Of a stretch of 64,000 nucleotides of DNA, positions 36,051-45,515 are shown piece by piece. A program made the position numbers and the translations under genes. The notes beneath the pieces were generated by a model. That model had not been told where the DNA came from. It saw nothing but the letters and a program-made list of their open reading frames with translations, and ran no database searches. The stretch comes from Ruminococcus sp. (lineage in GTDB: Bacteria; Bacillota; Clostridia; Oscillospirales; Ruminococcaceae). Within the stretch, counting starts at the first letter, position 1. Each line of letters opens with the position of its first letter. The stretch is from contig JAFXCR010000050.1 of NCBI GenBank assembly GCA_017516465.1, positions 1 through 64,000 of the forward strand. Direction: 5' to 3'.

Positions 36051-38507
36051 ATGAAGTTCGGATTTTTTGACGACGCCAACAGGGAATACGTTATAAATTC
36101 CCCCAGAACGCCCTATCCATGGATCAACTACCTCGGAACTCAGGGCTTCTTCTCGCTGATTTCTAACACAGCCGGAGGATATTCCTTCTACAAGGACGCT
36201 CGTCTCAGAAGAATTACACGTTATCGCTACAACAATGTGCCTATCGACATGGGCGGCCGTTATTTCTACATTAACGATAACGGTACTGTTTGGAATCCCG
36301 GCTGGTCACCTGTAAAGACAGAGCTTGACTCCTACGAGTGCCGTCACGGTATGGGCTACACAGTAATCACAGGTAAGAAGAACGACCTTAAGGCAGAGGT
36401 TACTTTCTTCGTTCCCCAGAATTACGACGGTGAAGTTCAGCAGGTTGTTCTTACAAACGAAGGCTCTGATGCTAAGACGTTCTCACTCTTCTCCTTCGCA
36501 GAGTGGTGCTTATGGGACGCTCAGGATGACTGCACAAACTTCCAGAGAAACTTCTCCACAGGACGTGTTGAAATCGTAGATTCAACAATCTACCACAAGA
36601 CTGAATACAGAGACAGACGTGACCACTTCGCATTCTACTCTCTTAACGACAGCATCGACGGCTTCGATACTGACAGAGATACATTTATCGGTCTCTACAA
36701 TGGCTTCGGCGATCCTCAGGCTGTTATCGCAGACAAGCCCGGCAATTCCGTAGCTGACGGCTGGTCACCTGTTGCTTCTCACTACAAGAAGATTACTCTC
36801 GCTCCCGGCGAGTCAAAGACACTTATCTTTATCCTCGGTTACGTTGAAATGCCCGTTGACAAGAAGTTCGAGGCAGACGGCGTGACAATCAATAAGGAAA
36901 AGGCTCTCGCTATGATCGAGAAGTACAATACTCCTGAAAAGGTTGCTGAAGGTCTTGCTGAACTCAGAGCAACATGGGACAAGCTCCTCGGCATTCTCAG
37001 CGTAAATACTCCTGATGACAAGGTTGACCGTATGGTTAATATCTGGAATCAGTATCAGTGTATGGTTACTTTCAACCTTTCACGTTCCGCTTCTTACTTC
37101 GAGAGCGGTATCGGTCGTGGAATGGGCTTCCGTGACTCCAATCAGGATATCCTCGGTTTCGTTCACCAGATTCCCGACAGAGCAAGAGAGCGTATCATTG
37201 ATATCGCTTCAACTCAGCTCCCTGACGGCGGATGCTACCACCAGTATCAGCCCCTTACTAAGAAGGGTAACTCCGATATCGGCGGCGACTTCTCTGATGA
37301 TCCGCTGTGGATGATCCTTTCCGTTTCCGCTTATATCAAGGAAACAGGCGACTGGTCTATCCTCGATGAAATGGTTCCTTATGACAACGATATGAGCATC
37401 GCTCAGCCTATGCTCGATCACCTTAAGGTATCCTTCTACAAGATCGTTAATAATCTCGGTCCTCACAACCTGCCTCTCGCTATGAGAGCTGACTGGAACG
37501 ACTGCGTTAACCTTTCATGCTACTCCGATACTCCCGGTGAGAGCTTCCAGACATACACCAACCCCAAGTTCGCTGCTGAAGGCGGCTACTCCAAGGTTGC
37601 TGAGTCTGTAATGGTTGCTACTCTCTTTACATATGCAGGTCCTAACTACGTTGCTATTCTCAGACACCTCGGCAAGAACGACGAGGCTGATGCTGCTCAG
37701 GCAGAGATCGACAAGATGAAGAAGAACGTTATGGAACACGCTTTCGACGGCGACTGGTTCCTCCGTGCTTATGACGCAACAGGTGCTAAGATGGGCTCCA
37801 AGGAGTGTGAGGAAGGCAAGATCTTCATCGAACCTCAGGGCTTCGCTGTTATGTCAGAAATCGGTAAGGACGTTGGTGCAGATATCAAGACTCTTGAATC
37901 TATCGACAAGTACCTCAATACTCAGTATGGTCTTGTTCTCAATAACCCTGCATTCAGCAAGTACTACATCCAGTACGGCGAAATCTCTACATATCCCGGC
38001 GGATACAAGGAGAATGCTGGTATCTTCACACACAACAACGCATGGATTATCTGTGCTGAGGCTTATGCCGGCAGAGGTGACAAGGCATTCGAGTATTACA
38101 GCAAGATTGCTCCTGCATTCAACGAAGATATCTCTGAGCTTCACAAGACAGAGCCTTACGTTTACGGTCAGATGATCGCTGGTAAGGATGCAAGCCGTTT
38201 CGGTGAGGGCAAGAACTCATGGCTGACTGGTACTGCTGCTTGGAACATGGTTGCTATTTCACAGTATATCCTCGGTATTGCTGCTGATTTCGACGGTCTT
38301 AAGGTTGATCCTTCCATTCCTCACGAGTGGGACGGCTTCACAGCTACAAGACAGTTCCGTGGTGCTACATATAACATCACTGTTAAGAACCCCGACCACG
38401 TTTGCAAGGGCGTTAAGGCTATGACTGTTGACGGTCAGGCTGTTGAGGGAAATGTTGTTCCCGCTTTTGAAAACGGTACTCACGAGGTTGAAATCGTTCT
38501 TGGCTAA
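36051..38507 (+). CDS. cbp: Cellobiose phosphorylase (GH94)
   Basis: An 818-residue cytoplasmic GH94 phosphorylase that splits cellobiose with phosphate into glucose 1-phosphate and glucose, saving ATP. The N-terminal [13 protein letters not shown] starts the beta-sandwich. The catalytic part has [18 protein letters not shown] and [10 protein letters not shown], whose Asp is the general acid in the family. The sequence ends in a [18 protein letters not shown]-terminal domain. Start ATG at 36051 follows AAAGGAG; the longer frame from 35946 lies in the leader. The strong bias to C-ending and GCT-type codons suggests very high expression. Confidence 0.95.
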   Translation: MKFGFFDDANREYVINSPRTPYPWINYLGTQGFFSLISNTAGGYSFYKDARLRRITRYRYNNVPIDMGGRYFYINDNGTVWNPGWSPVKTELDSYECRHGMGYTVITGKKNDLKAEVTFFVPQNYDGEVQQVVLTNEGSDAKTFSLFSFAEWCLWDAQDDCTNFQRNFSTGRVEIVDSTIYHKTEYRDRRDHFAFYSLNDSIDGFDTDRDTFIGLYNGFGDPQAVIADKPGNSVADGWSPVASHYKKITLAPGESKTLIFILGYVEMPVDKKFEADGVTINKEKALAMIEKYNTPEKVAEGLAELRATWDKLLGILSVNTPDDKVDRMVNIWNQYQCMVTFNLSRSASYFESGIGRGMGFRDSNQDILGFVHQIPDRARERIIDIASTQLPDGGCYHQYQPLTKKGNSDIGGDFSDDPLWMILSVSAYIKETGDWSILDEMVPYDNDMSIAQPMLDHLKVSFYKIVNNLGPHNLPLAMRADWNDCVNLSCYSDTPGESFQTYTNPKFAAEGGYSKVAESVMVATLFTYAGPNYVAILRHLGKNDEADAAQAEIDKMKKNVMEHAFDGDWFLRAYDATGAKMGSKECEEGKIFIEPQGFAVMSEIGKDVGADIKTLESIDKYLNTQYGLVLNNPAFSKYYIQYGEISTYPGGYKENAGIFTHNNAWIICAEAYAGRGDKAFEYYSKIAPAFNEDISELHKTEPYVYGQMIAGKDASRFGEGKNSWLTGTAAWNMVAISQYILGIAADFDGLKVDPSIPHEWDGFTATRQFRGATYNITVKNPDHVCKGVKAMTVDGQAVEGNVVPAFENGTHEVEIVLG

Positions 38508-38518
38508 TATATAAAATT

Positions 38519-38548
38519 AAGAGGACTCGGTTGAGTCCTCTTTTTTGT
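38519..38548 (+). terminator. Terminator of cellobiose phosphorylase
   Basis: GAGGACTC-GGTT-GAGTCCTC followed by TTTTTTGTTG, 13 bases after the stop. Confidence 0.93.
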
Positions 38549-38565
38549 TGAGAAATGTTATTGTG

Positions 38566-38640
38566 TGGGAGACAGCGTCCTCGACGTCCTGTGAAATCCT
38601 CAACAACCAACACGGGCGGATAATATACGCCTCTACACCC
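38566..38640. repeat. Degenerate family B palindromes
   Basis: GGAGACAGCGTCCTCGACGTCC-type palindrome followed by a damaged GGGCGGATAATATACGCC and CTACACC. It resembles the 30.4-kb copy. Confidence 0.5.
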
Positions 38641-38647
38641 CCTCCCA

Positions 38648-38842
38648 CTAGTATTGAGCGTCCCAGTAGTCGTTTAATCTTTTGCTGTGTTCGTCACAGA
38701 ACTCTCCAGCGGCACTTGTAGCTTTTTTTGAACATCCTTCAAATTGGCATTTTCCGTCACCGCCACTATCACCGTCGCATCCAGTGAATATGGCAGCGGA
38801 TGCGGCAATAACTATTGTTACAAGCAAATATTTAATTTTCAT
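38648..38842 (-). CDS. Small lipoprotein with a Cys/His cluster
   Basis: A 64-residue lipoprotein with signal peptide and FTGC lipobox. The mature part carries CQFEGCSKKAT...FCDEH, a short possible zinc site. Its ATG overlaps the stop of the upstream 80-residue gene by ATGA, so the two are coupled. Family not recognised. Confidence 0.75.
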   Translation of the reverse strand: MKIKYLLVTIVIAASAAIFTGCDGDSGGDGKCQFEGCSKKATSAAGEFCDEHSKRLNDYWDAQY

Positions 38843-39081
38843 TTCATTCCCTCCTCTTTGAAGTGTTCAAAAGCTTTTTCCGTTACATTACATGAAAAAT
38901 GTGTTTTTCCATAAATGTTGATATTCGTGATAAAGCCTTCGTCTTTTAACTGGTTTGTGAAACTTCTTACTTGATCACTATTGTTTACAATGCCAATAAG
39001 ATCAAATGATGCTTCGTGTTCTTTGTTTTTCTTTGCTCGTTCAACAAGTTCGTAAAGTACATTTTTAATCGTATCGTTCAT
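38839..39081 (-). CDS. Small winged-helix-like protein
   Basis: An 80-residue protein with helices and a beta hairpin in the order of a winged-helix domain (FDLIGIVNNSDQVRSFTNQLKDEGFITNINIYG). It may be a DNA-binding or antitoxin-like protein. AAGGAGG lies 8 bases before its ATG. Operon with the small lipoprotein downstream. The function is a guess from the secondary-structure pattern only. Confidence 0.7.
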   Translation of the reverse strand: MNDTIKNVLYELVERAKKNKEHEASFDLIGIVNNSDQVRSFTNQLKDEGFITNINIYGKTHFSCNVTEKAFEHFKEEGMK

Positions 39082-39170
39082 AAGTGAACCTCCTTAGATA
39101 AATTTTATACATAATTTATAAAAAAGCTAATGTTGGAGAGATGAAGAATGCTTAAAAGATACCTTGATGA

Positions 39171-39725
39171 TTATTTGCTTTCTTTCAATTTTTTTGAAAT
39201 TGCTTTAACATTTATTGTACTATCATCAGAAATATAGAAAGGAGGGAATCCTAGGTAGGTGAATAATTCTACTACATGATCTACTTCATATGAAGAGTCA
39301 TCTAGAGATTCATCATAATAACAAAGCCTATTAACAACAGCCATCTCAGGGTAGGTGATTAGAGATCCTTTGATTTTTCCTTTTGTAACAAGAACGTGTA
39401 CATCTTCATCATCGTTTGAAAAATCTATATAACAATAACTATCTACCCTATCTGACATGTTAAGTAATATAAAAGGATAAAGTTCGTCACTTTCGTTGTG
39501 TGGATATTCATATGTATAAATATTACTGCAAGCAGCTATTTCTCCATATTCTTCATATGAGTAACGTTCACTTTCGTTAAGTGCGTTGTATATTATTTTT
39601 TCTTCTTTTGTTAATGAAATATCTGTGGTATTATCATTATCGCTATTATCAATATTATTATTTTTACATGATATTGTGCTGAATAACATTGTTCCGGCGA
39701 GCATGGCTGTTAAAATTCGTTTCAT
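39171..39725 (-). CDS. Lipoprotein of unknown function
   Basis: A 184-residue lipoprotein. The signal peptide ends TISC and is followed by an Asn/Asp/Thr-rich linker and a small globular domain. I chose the ATG at 39725, preceded by CAGGAGG; the longer frame to 39773 would start inside the promoter region. The region is more A/T-rich than the core genes, as are its small neighbours. Function not recognised. Confidence 0.78.
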   Translation of the reverse strand: MKRILTAMLAGTMLFSTISCKNNNIDNSDNDNTTDISLTKEEKIIYNALNESERYSYEEYGEIAACSNIYTYEYPHNESDELYPFILLNMSDRVDSYCYIDFSNDDEDVHVLVTKGKIKGSLITYPEMAVVNRLCYYDESLDDSSYEVDHVVELFTYLGFPPFYISDDSTINVKAISKKLKESK

Positions 39726-39861
39726 TTTAGATACCTCCTGCCTTTTTATGGCTTTTTCATAAATTTTATACACATATTATAACACATAAGTATTCAATTG
39801 TCAACATATGTATTCATAGTTTACAAAAAATTCGTATATCATATTATCAGAGGTGATAATT

Positions 39862-40098
39862 ATGTATATACCAACGCTTGATTCAAAATTAGTAGGAAAG
39901 GTCATCGCAGATTTTCGTAAACGAAAGAATATATCACAGGAAGTGCTGAGCGGTCTTGCAGATATCGGCAGAACTCATCTCAGTGCAATAGAAAGGGGAG
40001 AACGCAAGCCTACCCTCGAAACGCTTTACCGGATTTCAACGGCACTTGAAGTCAAAATGAGCGATATAATCATTGAAATTGAAGATAATCTGATGTAG
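39862..40098 (+). CDS. XRE-family transcriptional regulator
   Basis: A 78-residue protein that is essentially one helix-turn-helix domain: VIADFRKRKNISQEVLSGLA, then DIGRTHLSAIERGERKPTLETLYRISTAL. ATG at 39862 follows AGAGGTG. It is divergent from the lipoprotein at 39171. Its TAG stop is supplied by the GTAGG start of a family B repeat. Confidence 0.88.
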   Translation: MYIPTLDSKLVGKVIADFRKRKNISQEVLSGLADIGRTHLSAIERGERKPTLETLYRISTALEVKMSDIIIEIEDNLM

Positions 40099-40162
40099 GC
40101 ACGACCATTGGTCGTCCGCATGATGTCCGGTAAAACGAAAAGGGCGAACACATAGTTCGCCC
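40095..40162 (+). repeat. Bipartite palindromic repeat (family B)
   Basis: GTAGGCACGACCATTGGTCG, linker CCGCATGATGTCCGGTAAAA, then GGGCGAACACATAGTTCGCCC and TT. On the plus strand it overlaps the stop codon of the XRE gene; on the minus strand it lies after the PH-domain gene. Confidence 0.8.
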
Positions 40163-40176
40163 TTATTTCTGGATTT

Positions 40177-40554
40177 TTATTTTAAAAGGAAATTTGAAAT
40201 TATGCTGCCGATTTCTGTTATGTTACAGTTTCCGGAAAATTCAAATTTAACTTTTCCTATTGAACTGAAGTAAACTTCGAGTTCACTGTCGAGGTCGAAA
40301 GTACCGGCTGTTTCAACGGAAAACGCTTGTATTTTGTTATATGGAAGGCTTGATATATCTTTTTTTGTTCCTGTTATTCCTTGAATGTTTATAGGCATAA
40401 TGCGCTTGTTGGTGAATACAACACCATCTCTCATTGAACTATATGTAGAAATGATGCTTTCTCCTTCGATGAGAAGCGGAGCGATGATAGAGGCGTATTT
40501 TGAGTTGTCAGTCTGTTTGAGCTTGAAAATAAGTTTGTTTTGAAAATCAATCAT
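40177..40554 (-). CDS. Bacterial PH-domain protein
   Basis: A 125-residue single PH-like domain of the bPH type (PF08000-like). The family plan is present: GESIISTYSSMRDGVVFTNKRIMPIN followed by SLPYNKIQAFSVETAGTFDLDSELEVY. Cytoplasmic, no signal. Start ATG at 40554 has AGGAGGAATC upstream. Monocistronic. Role unknown for the family. Confidence 0.85.
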   Translation of the reverse strand: MIDFQNKLIFKLKQTDNSKYASIIAPLLIEGESIISTYSSMRDGVVFTNKRIMPINIQGITGTKKDISSLPYNKIQAFSVETAGTFDLDSELEVYFSSIGKVKFEFSGNCNITEIGSIISNFLLK

Positions 40555-41018
40555 TTTTGATTCCTCCTGATCTTTGAAATATTATTTTTAGATTAAAGTG
40601 GAAAATGTACTAATATATACATATTATACTAAATTTATATTTTAAAGTCAATATAATTCTAAAAAAACTAAAACATTCGCCATGGAAACAGATATAAAAA
40701 AACTATTTAATTATCCGCAAAATAAAAACGTGATGTTTACGAGTGCCATTAAACGAAAAAACGTTGATTCCGGCAAATTAAGCAAATGCTGATTTTGCTG
40801 AAAAAATTTCGGCAAATTAAGCTGATAATGATAATGCAACTGATACTGAAAATAATACTGCAACTGACAGTGATATTGTTATTGTTAATGATATATGTCA
40901 GAACGGCGAACACATGGGTTCGCCTCTGTCGGTACTGATATAACGGCGGATGTGAACATCCGCTGTGACATAAGAACAACAACACATAAAAAAGCACTGA
41001 GAAAAAATAAAAAAAGTG
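40555..41018. other. Gene-free stretch with coding-like debris and palindromes
   Basis: No intact gene. TTCCGGCAAATTAAGC / TTTCGGCAAATTAAGC is duplicated at about 40768 and 40806. It is followed by a low-complexity stretch (40823-40890) of GATAATGATAATGCAACTGA type, which reads as an Asp/Asn/Thr-rich linker in one frame but is closed by stops upstream. Two decayed family B palindromes lie at about 40904-40967. Confidence 0.45.
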
Positions 41019-41047
41019 TTTACAAGTCCGCTATTTTGTGTTATAAT
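41019..41047 (+). promoter_or_regulatory. Promoter of nifJ
   Basis: TTTACA (41019-41024), 17 bases, TATAAT (41042-41047). The leader to the ATG is about 85 bases and ends TCAGGAGGTC. Confidence 0.82.
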
Positions 41048-41137
41048 GTAAGAAGCCGTTACATACAGGCAACAACCGGCTTTGTTCCGTGCCGCCTTAT
41101 GTAACCTCACAAAAACTTTTTTCAGGAGGTCATTCCT

Positions 41138-44100
41138 ATGGCAATCAAAAGAAAAATGAAAACCATGGATGGTAACAATGCAGCTGCTTGGGTATCATAT
41201 CCCTTTACTGACGTTGCTGCTATTTACCCCATCACACCTTCCTCAGTTATGGCTGAGGTAACAGACAGCTGGTCTGCTAAGGACAAGAAGAACCTTTTCG
41301 GTCAGCCCGTAACAGTTGCAGAAATGCAGTCTGAGGCTGGTGCTGCTGGTACAGTTCACGGTTCTCTCTCCGCAGGCGCTCTTACAACTACATATACAGC
41401 TTCACAGGGACTTCTCCTTATGATCCCCAATATGTACAAGATCGCTGGTGAGCTTCTCCCTAACGTAATCCACGTTTCAGCAAGATGCGTATCTTCTCAC
41501 GCTCTCAATATCTTCGGTGACCACTCTGACGTTTATGCTTGCCGTCAGACAGGTTATGCTATGCTCTGTTCATCCAACCCTCAGGAAGTTATGGATCTCG
41601 GTGCAGTAGCTCATCTTTCAACAATCAAGGGCAGAGTTCCTTTCCTCCACTTCTTCGACGGTTTCCGTACATCTCACGAAATCCAGAAGATCGAGACATG
41701 GGATGACGAGACACTCCTCTCTCTCCTCGACAAGGATGCTGCTCAGACATTCCGTGACAAGGCTCTCCACCCTGAGAGACCTGTTCTCCGTGGTACAGCT
41801 CAGAACCCTGATATCTTCTTCCAGGCTCGTGAGGCTTGCAACAAGTACTATGATGCTCTCCCTGCTATCGTTGAAGACTACATGAACAAGGTTAACGAGC
41901 TTATCGGTACTGACTACAAGCTCTTCAACTACTACGGTGCTGCTGACGCTGAGCACGTTATCGTTGCTATGGGTTCAGTTAACGACACTATCGAAGAAAC
42001 AATCGACTACCTCAACGCTGCCGGCGGTAAGTACGGTCTCGTTAAGGTTCGTCTTTACAGACCTTTCGTTGCTGAAAAGCTCGTTGAAGCTATTCCTGAC
42101 AGCGTAAAGAGAATCTCTGTTCTCGACAGAACTAAGGAGCCCGGTTCACTTGGCGAGCCTCTCTACCTCGACGTAGTTGCTGCTCTCAAGGATACTAAGT
42201 TCAACGATATCCCTGTATTTACAGGCAGATACGGTCTCGGTTCAAAGGATACAGTTCCCGCTCAGATCGTTGCTGTATTCAAGAACGACTCCAAGAAGAG
42301 ATTCACAATCGGTATCGAGGATGACGTTACAAATCTTTCACTTCCTCTCGAAGCTAACCCTGACTCAGCTCCCGCAGGCACAACAGCTTGTAAGTTCTGG
42401 GGTCTCGGTTCAGACGGTACTGTTGGTGCTAACAAGAACTCTATCAAGATCATCGGCGACCACACAGACCTCTACGCTCAGGCTTACTTTGCATATGACT
42501 CAAAGAAGTCAGGCGGCGTAACTATCTCTCATCTCCGTTTCGGTAAGACTCCTATCAAGTCAACATACCTTATCAACAAGGCTGACTTCGTAGCTTGCCA
42601 CAACCAGAGCTACATCGACAAGTACGATATGGTTTCTGACATCAAGCCCGGCGGTACATTCCTCCTCAACACAATCTGGACTCCTGAGGAACTCGACGCT
42701 AACCTTCCCGGACAGGTTAAGAGATACATCGCTCAGAATAACATCAACTTCTACACAATCGATGGTGTTAAGCTCGGTAAGGAAACTGGCATGGGTACAA
42801 GAATCAACACTATCCTCCAGTCTGCTTTCTTCAAGCTTGCTAACATCATCGACTTCGAGGAAGCAGTTGGCTACATGAAGGCTGCTGCTGAGGCTTCCTA
42901 TGGCAAAAAGGGACAGGATATCGTTGAAAAGAACTGGAACGCTATCGATGCTGGTCACCAGAACATCGTAAAGATCGACGTTCCTGCTTCATGGGCTGAC
43001 GCTGCTGATACTCAGATGGGTATGGCTGCTGTTACCTGCGATGACAAGAACCTCCAGGATTATGTAAACAACATTCAGATCCCCTGCAACGCTCAGAAGG
43101 GTGATACTCTCCCTGTTTCTACATTCGTAGACATGGCTGACGGTACATTCCCGCAGGGCTCTGCTGCATTTGAAAAGCGTGGTATCGCTGTTGACGTTCC
43201 TGAGTGGATTCCTGAGAACTGTATCCAGTGTAACCAGTGTGCTTACGTTTGTCCTCACGCTGTAATCAGACCTGTTGCTCTTACAGAGGCTGAGGCTGAG
43301 GCTGCTCCTGCTAACGCTAAGATCGTTGACTTCAAGCCTGCTATGAACGGTCTCAAGTACATGATGACTGTTTCAACTCTTGACTGTACAGGATGCGGCG
43401 TCTGCGCTAACATCTGTCCTGCTAAGGAGAAGGCTCTCGTTATGAAGCCTATCGCTTCTCAGATGGATCAGCAGGAAGTATTCAACTATGGTGTAACTAT
43501 CGATGAAAAGGCAGAAGTTGCTGCTAAGTTCAAGGCTGACACAGTTAAGGGCTCACAGTTCAGACAGCCCCTCCTCGAATTCTCAGGTGCTTGTGCTGGC
43601 TGTGGTGAAACTCCTTACGCTAAGCTCGTTACACAGCTCTTCGGTGACAGAATGATGATCGCTAACGCTACTGGATGTTCTTCAATCTGGGGCGGTTCTG
43701 CACCTACAACTCCTTACACAGTCAACAAGAAGGGCAGAGGTCCTGCTTGGTCTAACTCACTCTTCGAGGATAACGCTGAGTTCGGTTACGGTATGTACCT
43801 CGCTCAGGAAACACTCCGTAAGAGAGTAACAGACAAGGTTCTCGCTCTTAAGGATAAGGCTGAAAAGGCTGAAGTTAAGGCTGCTATTGATGAGTACCTC
43901 GCTACTTACAACGACGGCGCTGCTAACTCTGTTGCCACAGATAACCTCGTTGCTGCTCTCGAAGCTTGCGGCTGCGACGACGCTAAGGCTATCCTCGCTG
44001 AAAAGGATTACCTCAGCAAGAAGTCACAGTGGATCTTCGGTGGTGACGGCTGGGCTTACGATATCGGTTTCGGCGGTCTCGACCACGTTATCGCTTCCGG

Positions 44101-44683
44101 TAAGAACGTAAATATCCTCGTATTTGATACTGAGGTTTACTCAAATACAGGCGGACAGGCTTCTAAGTCAACTCCTACTGGTGCTATCGCACAGTTCGCT
44201 GCTGCTGGTAAGGTTGTTAAGAAGAAGGATCTCGCTGGTATCGCAATGAGCTACGGCTACGTTTACGTTGCTCACGTTGCTATGGGTGCTAACATGAATC
44301 AGTGTATCAAGGCGTTCGCTGAGGCTGAGGCTTACGACGGACCTTCCATCGTTATCGCATACGCTCCTTGTATCAACCACGGTATCAAGACAGGTATGGC
44401 TACTGCTCAGGCTGAAGAGAAGAAGGCTGTTGAGGCTGGTTACTGGCACCTTTACAGATACAATCCTGCACTCAAGGAAGAGGGTAAGAATCCGTTCTCA
44501 CTCGACTCCAAGGCTCCTAACACAGATGAGTTCAAGAACTTCCTCATGGGTGAGGTTCGTTACAACTCACTTGCTCGTCAGAACCCTGAGAGAGCAGAAG
44601 CTCTGTTTGACGCTGCTGTTGAAAACGCTAAGGACAGATATGATTATCTTACTAAGCTCACAGCACTCTATGGTCAGGACTAA
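41138..44683 (+). CDS. nifJ: Pyruvate:ferredoxin (flavodoxin) oxidoreductase
   Basis: An 1181-residue homodimeric PFOR turning pyruvate and CoA into acetyl-CoA, CO2 and reduced ferredoxin, the centre of fermentative metabolism. The order is: pyrimidine-binding domain (AAAWVSYPFTDVAAIYPITP), gamma-like domain, CoA domain, 2[4Fe-4S] domain (CIQCNQCAYVCP and CTGCGVCANICP), then the TPP domain with ACAGCGETPY and GDGWAYDIGFGGLDH. Length is normal. Ala and Val are almost always GCT and GTT, and Leu mostly CTC/CTT, so it is probably one of the most highly expressed genes here. Confidence 0.98.
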   Translation: MAIKRKMKTMDGNNAAAWVSYPFTDVAAIYPITPSSVMAEVTDSWSAKDKKNLFGQPVTVAEMQSEAGAAGTVHGSLSAGALTTTYTASQGLLLMIPNMYKIAGELLPNVIHVSARCVSSHALNIFGDHSDVYACRQTGYAMLCSSNPQEVMDLGAVAHLSTIKGRVPFLHFFDGFRTSHEIQKIETWDDETLLSLLDKDAAQTFRDKALHPERPVLRGTAQNPDIFFQAREACNKYYDALPAIVEDYMNKVNELIGTDYKLFNYYGAADAEHVIVAMGSVNDTIEETIDYLNAAGGKYGLVKVRLYRPFVAEKLVEAIPDSVKRISVLDRTKEPGSLGEPLYLDVVAALKDTKFNDIPVFTGRYGLGSKDTVPAQIVAVFKNDSKKRFTIGIEDDVTNLSLPLEANPDSAPAGTTACKFWGLGSDGTVGANKNSIKIIGDHTDLYAQAYFAYDSKKSGGVTISHLRFGKTPIKSTYLINKADFVACHNQSYIDKYDMVSDIKPGGTFLLNTIWTPEELDANLPGQVKRYIAQNNINFYTIDGVKLGKETGMGTRINTILQSAFFKLANIIDFEEAVGYMKAAAEASYGKKGQDIVEKNWNAIDAGHQNIVKIDVPASWADAADTQMGMAAVTCDDKNLQDYVNNIQIPCNAQKGDTLPVSTFVDMADGTFPQGSAAFEKRGIAVDVPEWIPENCIQCNQCAYVCPHAVIRPVALTEAEAEAAPANAKIVDFKPAMNGLKYMMTVSTLDCTGCGVCANICPAKEKALVMKPIASQMDQQEVFNYGVTIDEKAEVAAKFKADTVKGSQFRQPLLEFSGACAGCGETPYAKLVTQLFGDRMMIANATGCSSIWGGSAPTTPYTVNKKGRGPAWSNSLFEDNAEFGYGMYLAQETLRKRVTDKVLALKDKAEKAEVKAAIDEYLATYNDGAANSVATDNLVAALEACGCDDAKAILAEKDYLSKKSQWIFGGDGWAYDIGFGGLDHVIASGKNVNILVFDTEVYSNTGGQASKSTPTGAIAQFAAAGKVVKKKDLAGIAMSYGYVYVAHVAMGANMNQCIKAFAEAEAYDGPSIVIAYAPCINHGIKTGMATAQAEEKKAVEAGYWHLYRYNPALKEEGKNPFSLDSKAPNTDEFKNFLMGEVRYNSLARQNPERAEALFDAAVENAKDRYDYLTKLTALYGQD

Positions 44684-44715
44684 TTTAAGTCTTTAATGTT
44701 CGAACGATTATAAAG

Positions 44716-44753
44716 AATCTCCCCGATATTAACTTATCGGGGAGATTTTTTTT
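44716..44753 (+). terminator. Terminator of nifJ
   Basis: AATCTCCCCGATA-TTAACT-TATCGGGGAGATT followed by TTTTTT: a 13-bp perfect stem. Confidence 0.95.
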
Positions 44754-44763
44754 GAATGGATGT

Positions 44764-44849
44764 TTGTTGGTCGTCCGCATTACATATAGGTATCCGGTGA
44801 ATCATCAAGGCGCACACATGGGAGCGTGGTCCGGGGGCATCGCTGATGC
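44764..44849 (-). repeat. Family B remnant plus family A hairpin at a stop codon
   Basis: TTGGTCGTCCGCATTACATA with the linker (44768-44800), GCGCACACATGGGAGCG, and finally GGGGGCATCGCTGATGCC. On the minus strand that last hairpin starts directly after the TAG of the membrane protein gene. The usual GGCACCAGCGGTGCC has here become GCATCAGCGATGC, so both arms changed together. Confidence 0.75.
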
Positions 44850-45278
44850 CTACATTTTTTTGTTGTAATATGCAGTTACACAGAAATACACAATGAGAAT
44901 AAATGCCATACAGCATGAAAGCGTTGAGCTGACAATCTCGCTGAAATAGCTTGAAACAATAGTCGCAATTGAAATTCCGGTAATGATTATTGTGAAAGTT
45001 GTCTTTGAAACTTCCTTCATCATCTGATTGTTGCGCTCATCTGTGTTGCGAATATACATTGATTTGAGCAGTTTTTCGTCACTCAGTGCTCTTTTGTTTC
45101 TGATAAAATTAATGAGCAGAACGGCTGTCAGTCCGGTGAAAAATCCTGTGAATACTTCTGTTGAATCATTTCTTAGCTCCGGCATTATATTCAAGATCAC
45201 CAGACATATAATTGAAATAAGTATAACTATAAGCTTGATTTTGTTGTTTGTCTGCAATTTTTTTCTGAAATTTTCCAT
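44850..45278 (-). CDS. Four-helix membrane protein paired with an XRE regulator
   Basis: A 142-residue protein with about four hydrophobic segments (residues 14-30, 40-58, 93-112, 117-137). A charged cytoplasmic loop NKRALSDEKLLKSMYIRNTDERN lies between the second and third. The pairing of such a protein with a short XRE regulator 11 bases upstream is common in Firmicutes. Function is unknown. ATG follows GAGGACAATC. Confidence 0.8.
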   Translation of the reverse strand: MENFRKKLQTNNKIKLIVILISIICLVILNIMPELRNDSTEVFTGFFTGLTAVLLINFIRNKRALSDEKLLKSMYIRNTDERNNQMMKEVSKTTFTIIITGISIATIVSSYFSEIVSSTLSCCMAFILIVYFCVTAYYNKKM

Positions 45279-45289
45279 GATTGTCCTCC

Positions 45290-45496
45290 TCAGATGTTCT
45301 CGTTGCCCTCGAAAATGAACAGTTCCTCAATTGTTATTCCGAAGAACTGTGCCGCTTTATGGGCGAGCGTCAGCGATGCGTTGTATTTTCCGTTTTCAAG
45401 TGAGATTATTGTCTGCCGTGTGACGCTCAGGGCGTCAGCGAGTTCCTGCTGCGTGACTTTTTTTGCTTTTCGCAGCTCCTGTATTTTGTTTTTCAA
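45290..45496 (-). CDS. XRE-family regulator, TTG start
   Basis: A 68-residue helix-turn-helix protein (KIQELRKAKKVTQQELADAL, VTRQTIISLENGKYNASL) with a short tail FFGITIEELFIFEGNENI, the plan of YgzD/YozG-type regulators. An ATG at 45538 would start at the -10 region of its own promoter. I therefore place the start at TTG 45496, 7 bases after AAGGAGG. A perfect palindrome sits in the leader, suggesting autoregulation. Operon with the membrane protein. Confidence 0.88.
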   Translation of the reverse strand: MKNKIQELRKAKKVTQQELADALSVTRQTIISLENGKYNASLTLAHKAAQFFGITIEELFIFEGNENI

Positions 45497-45515
45497 ATTA
45501 TCAGCCTCCTTAGAG

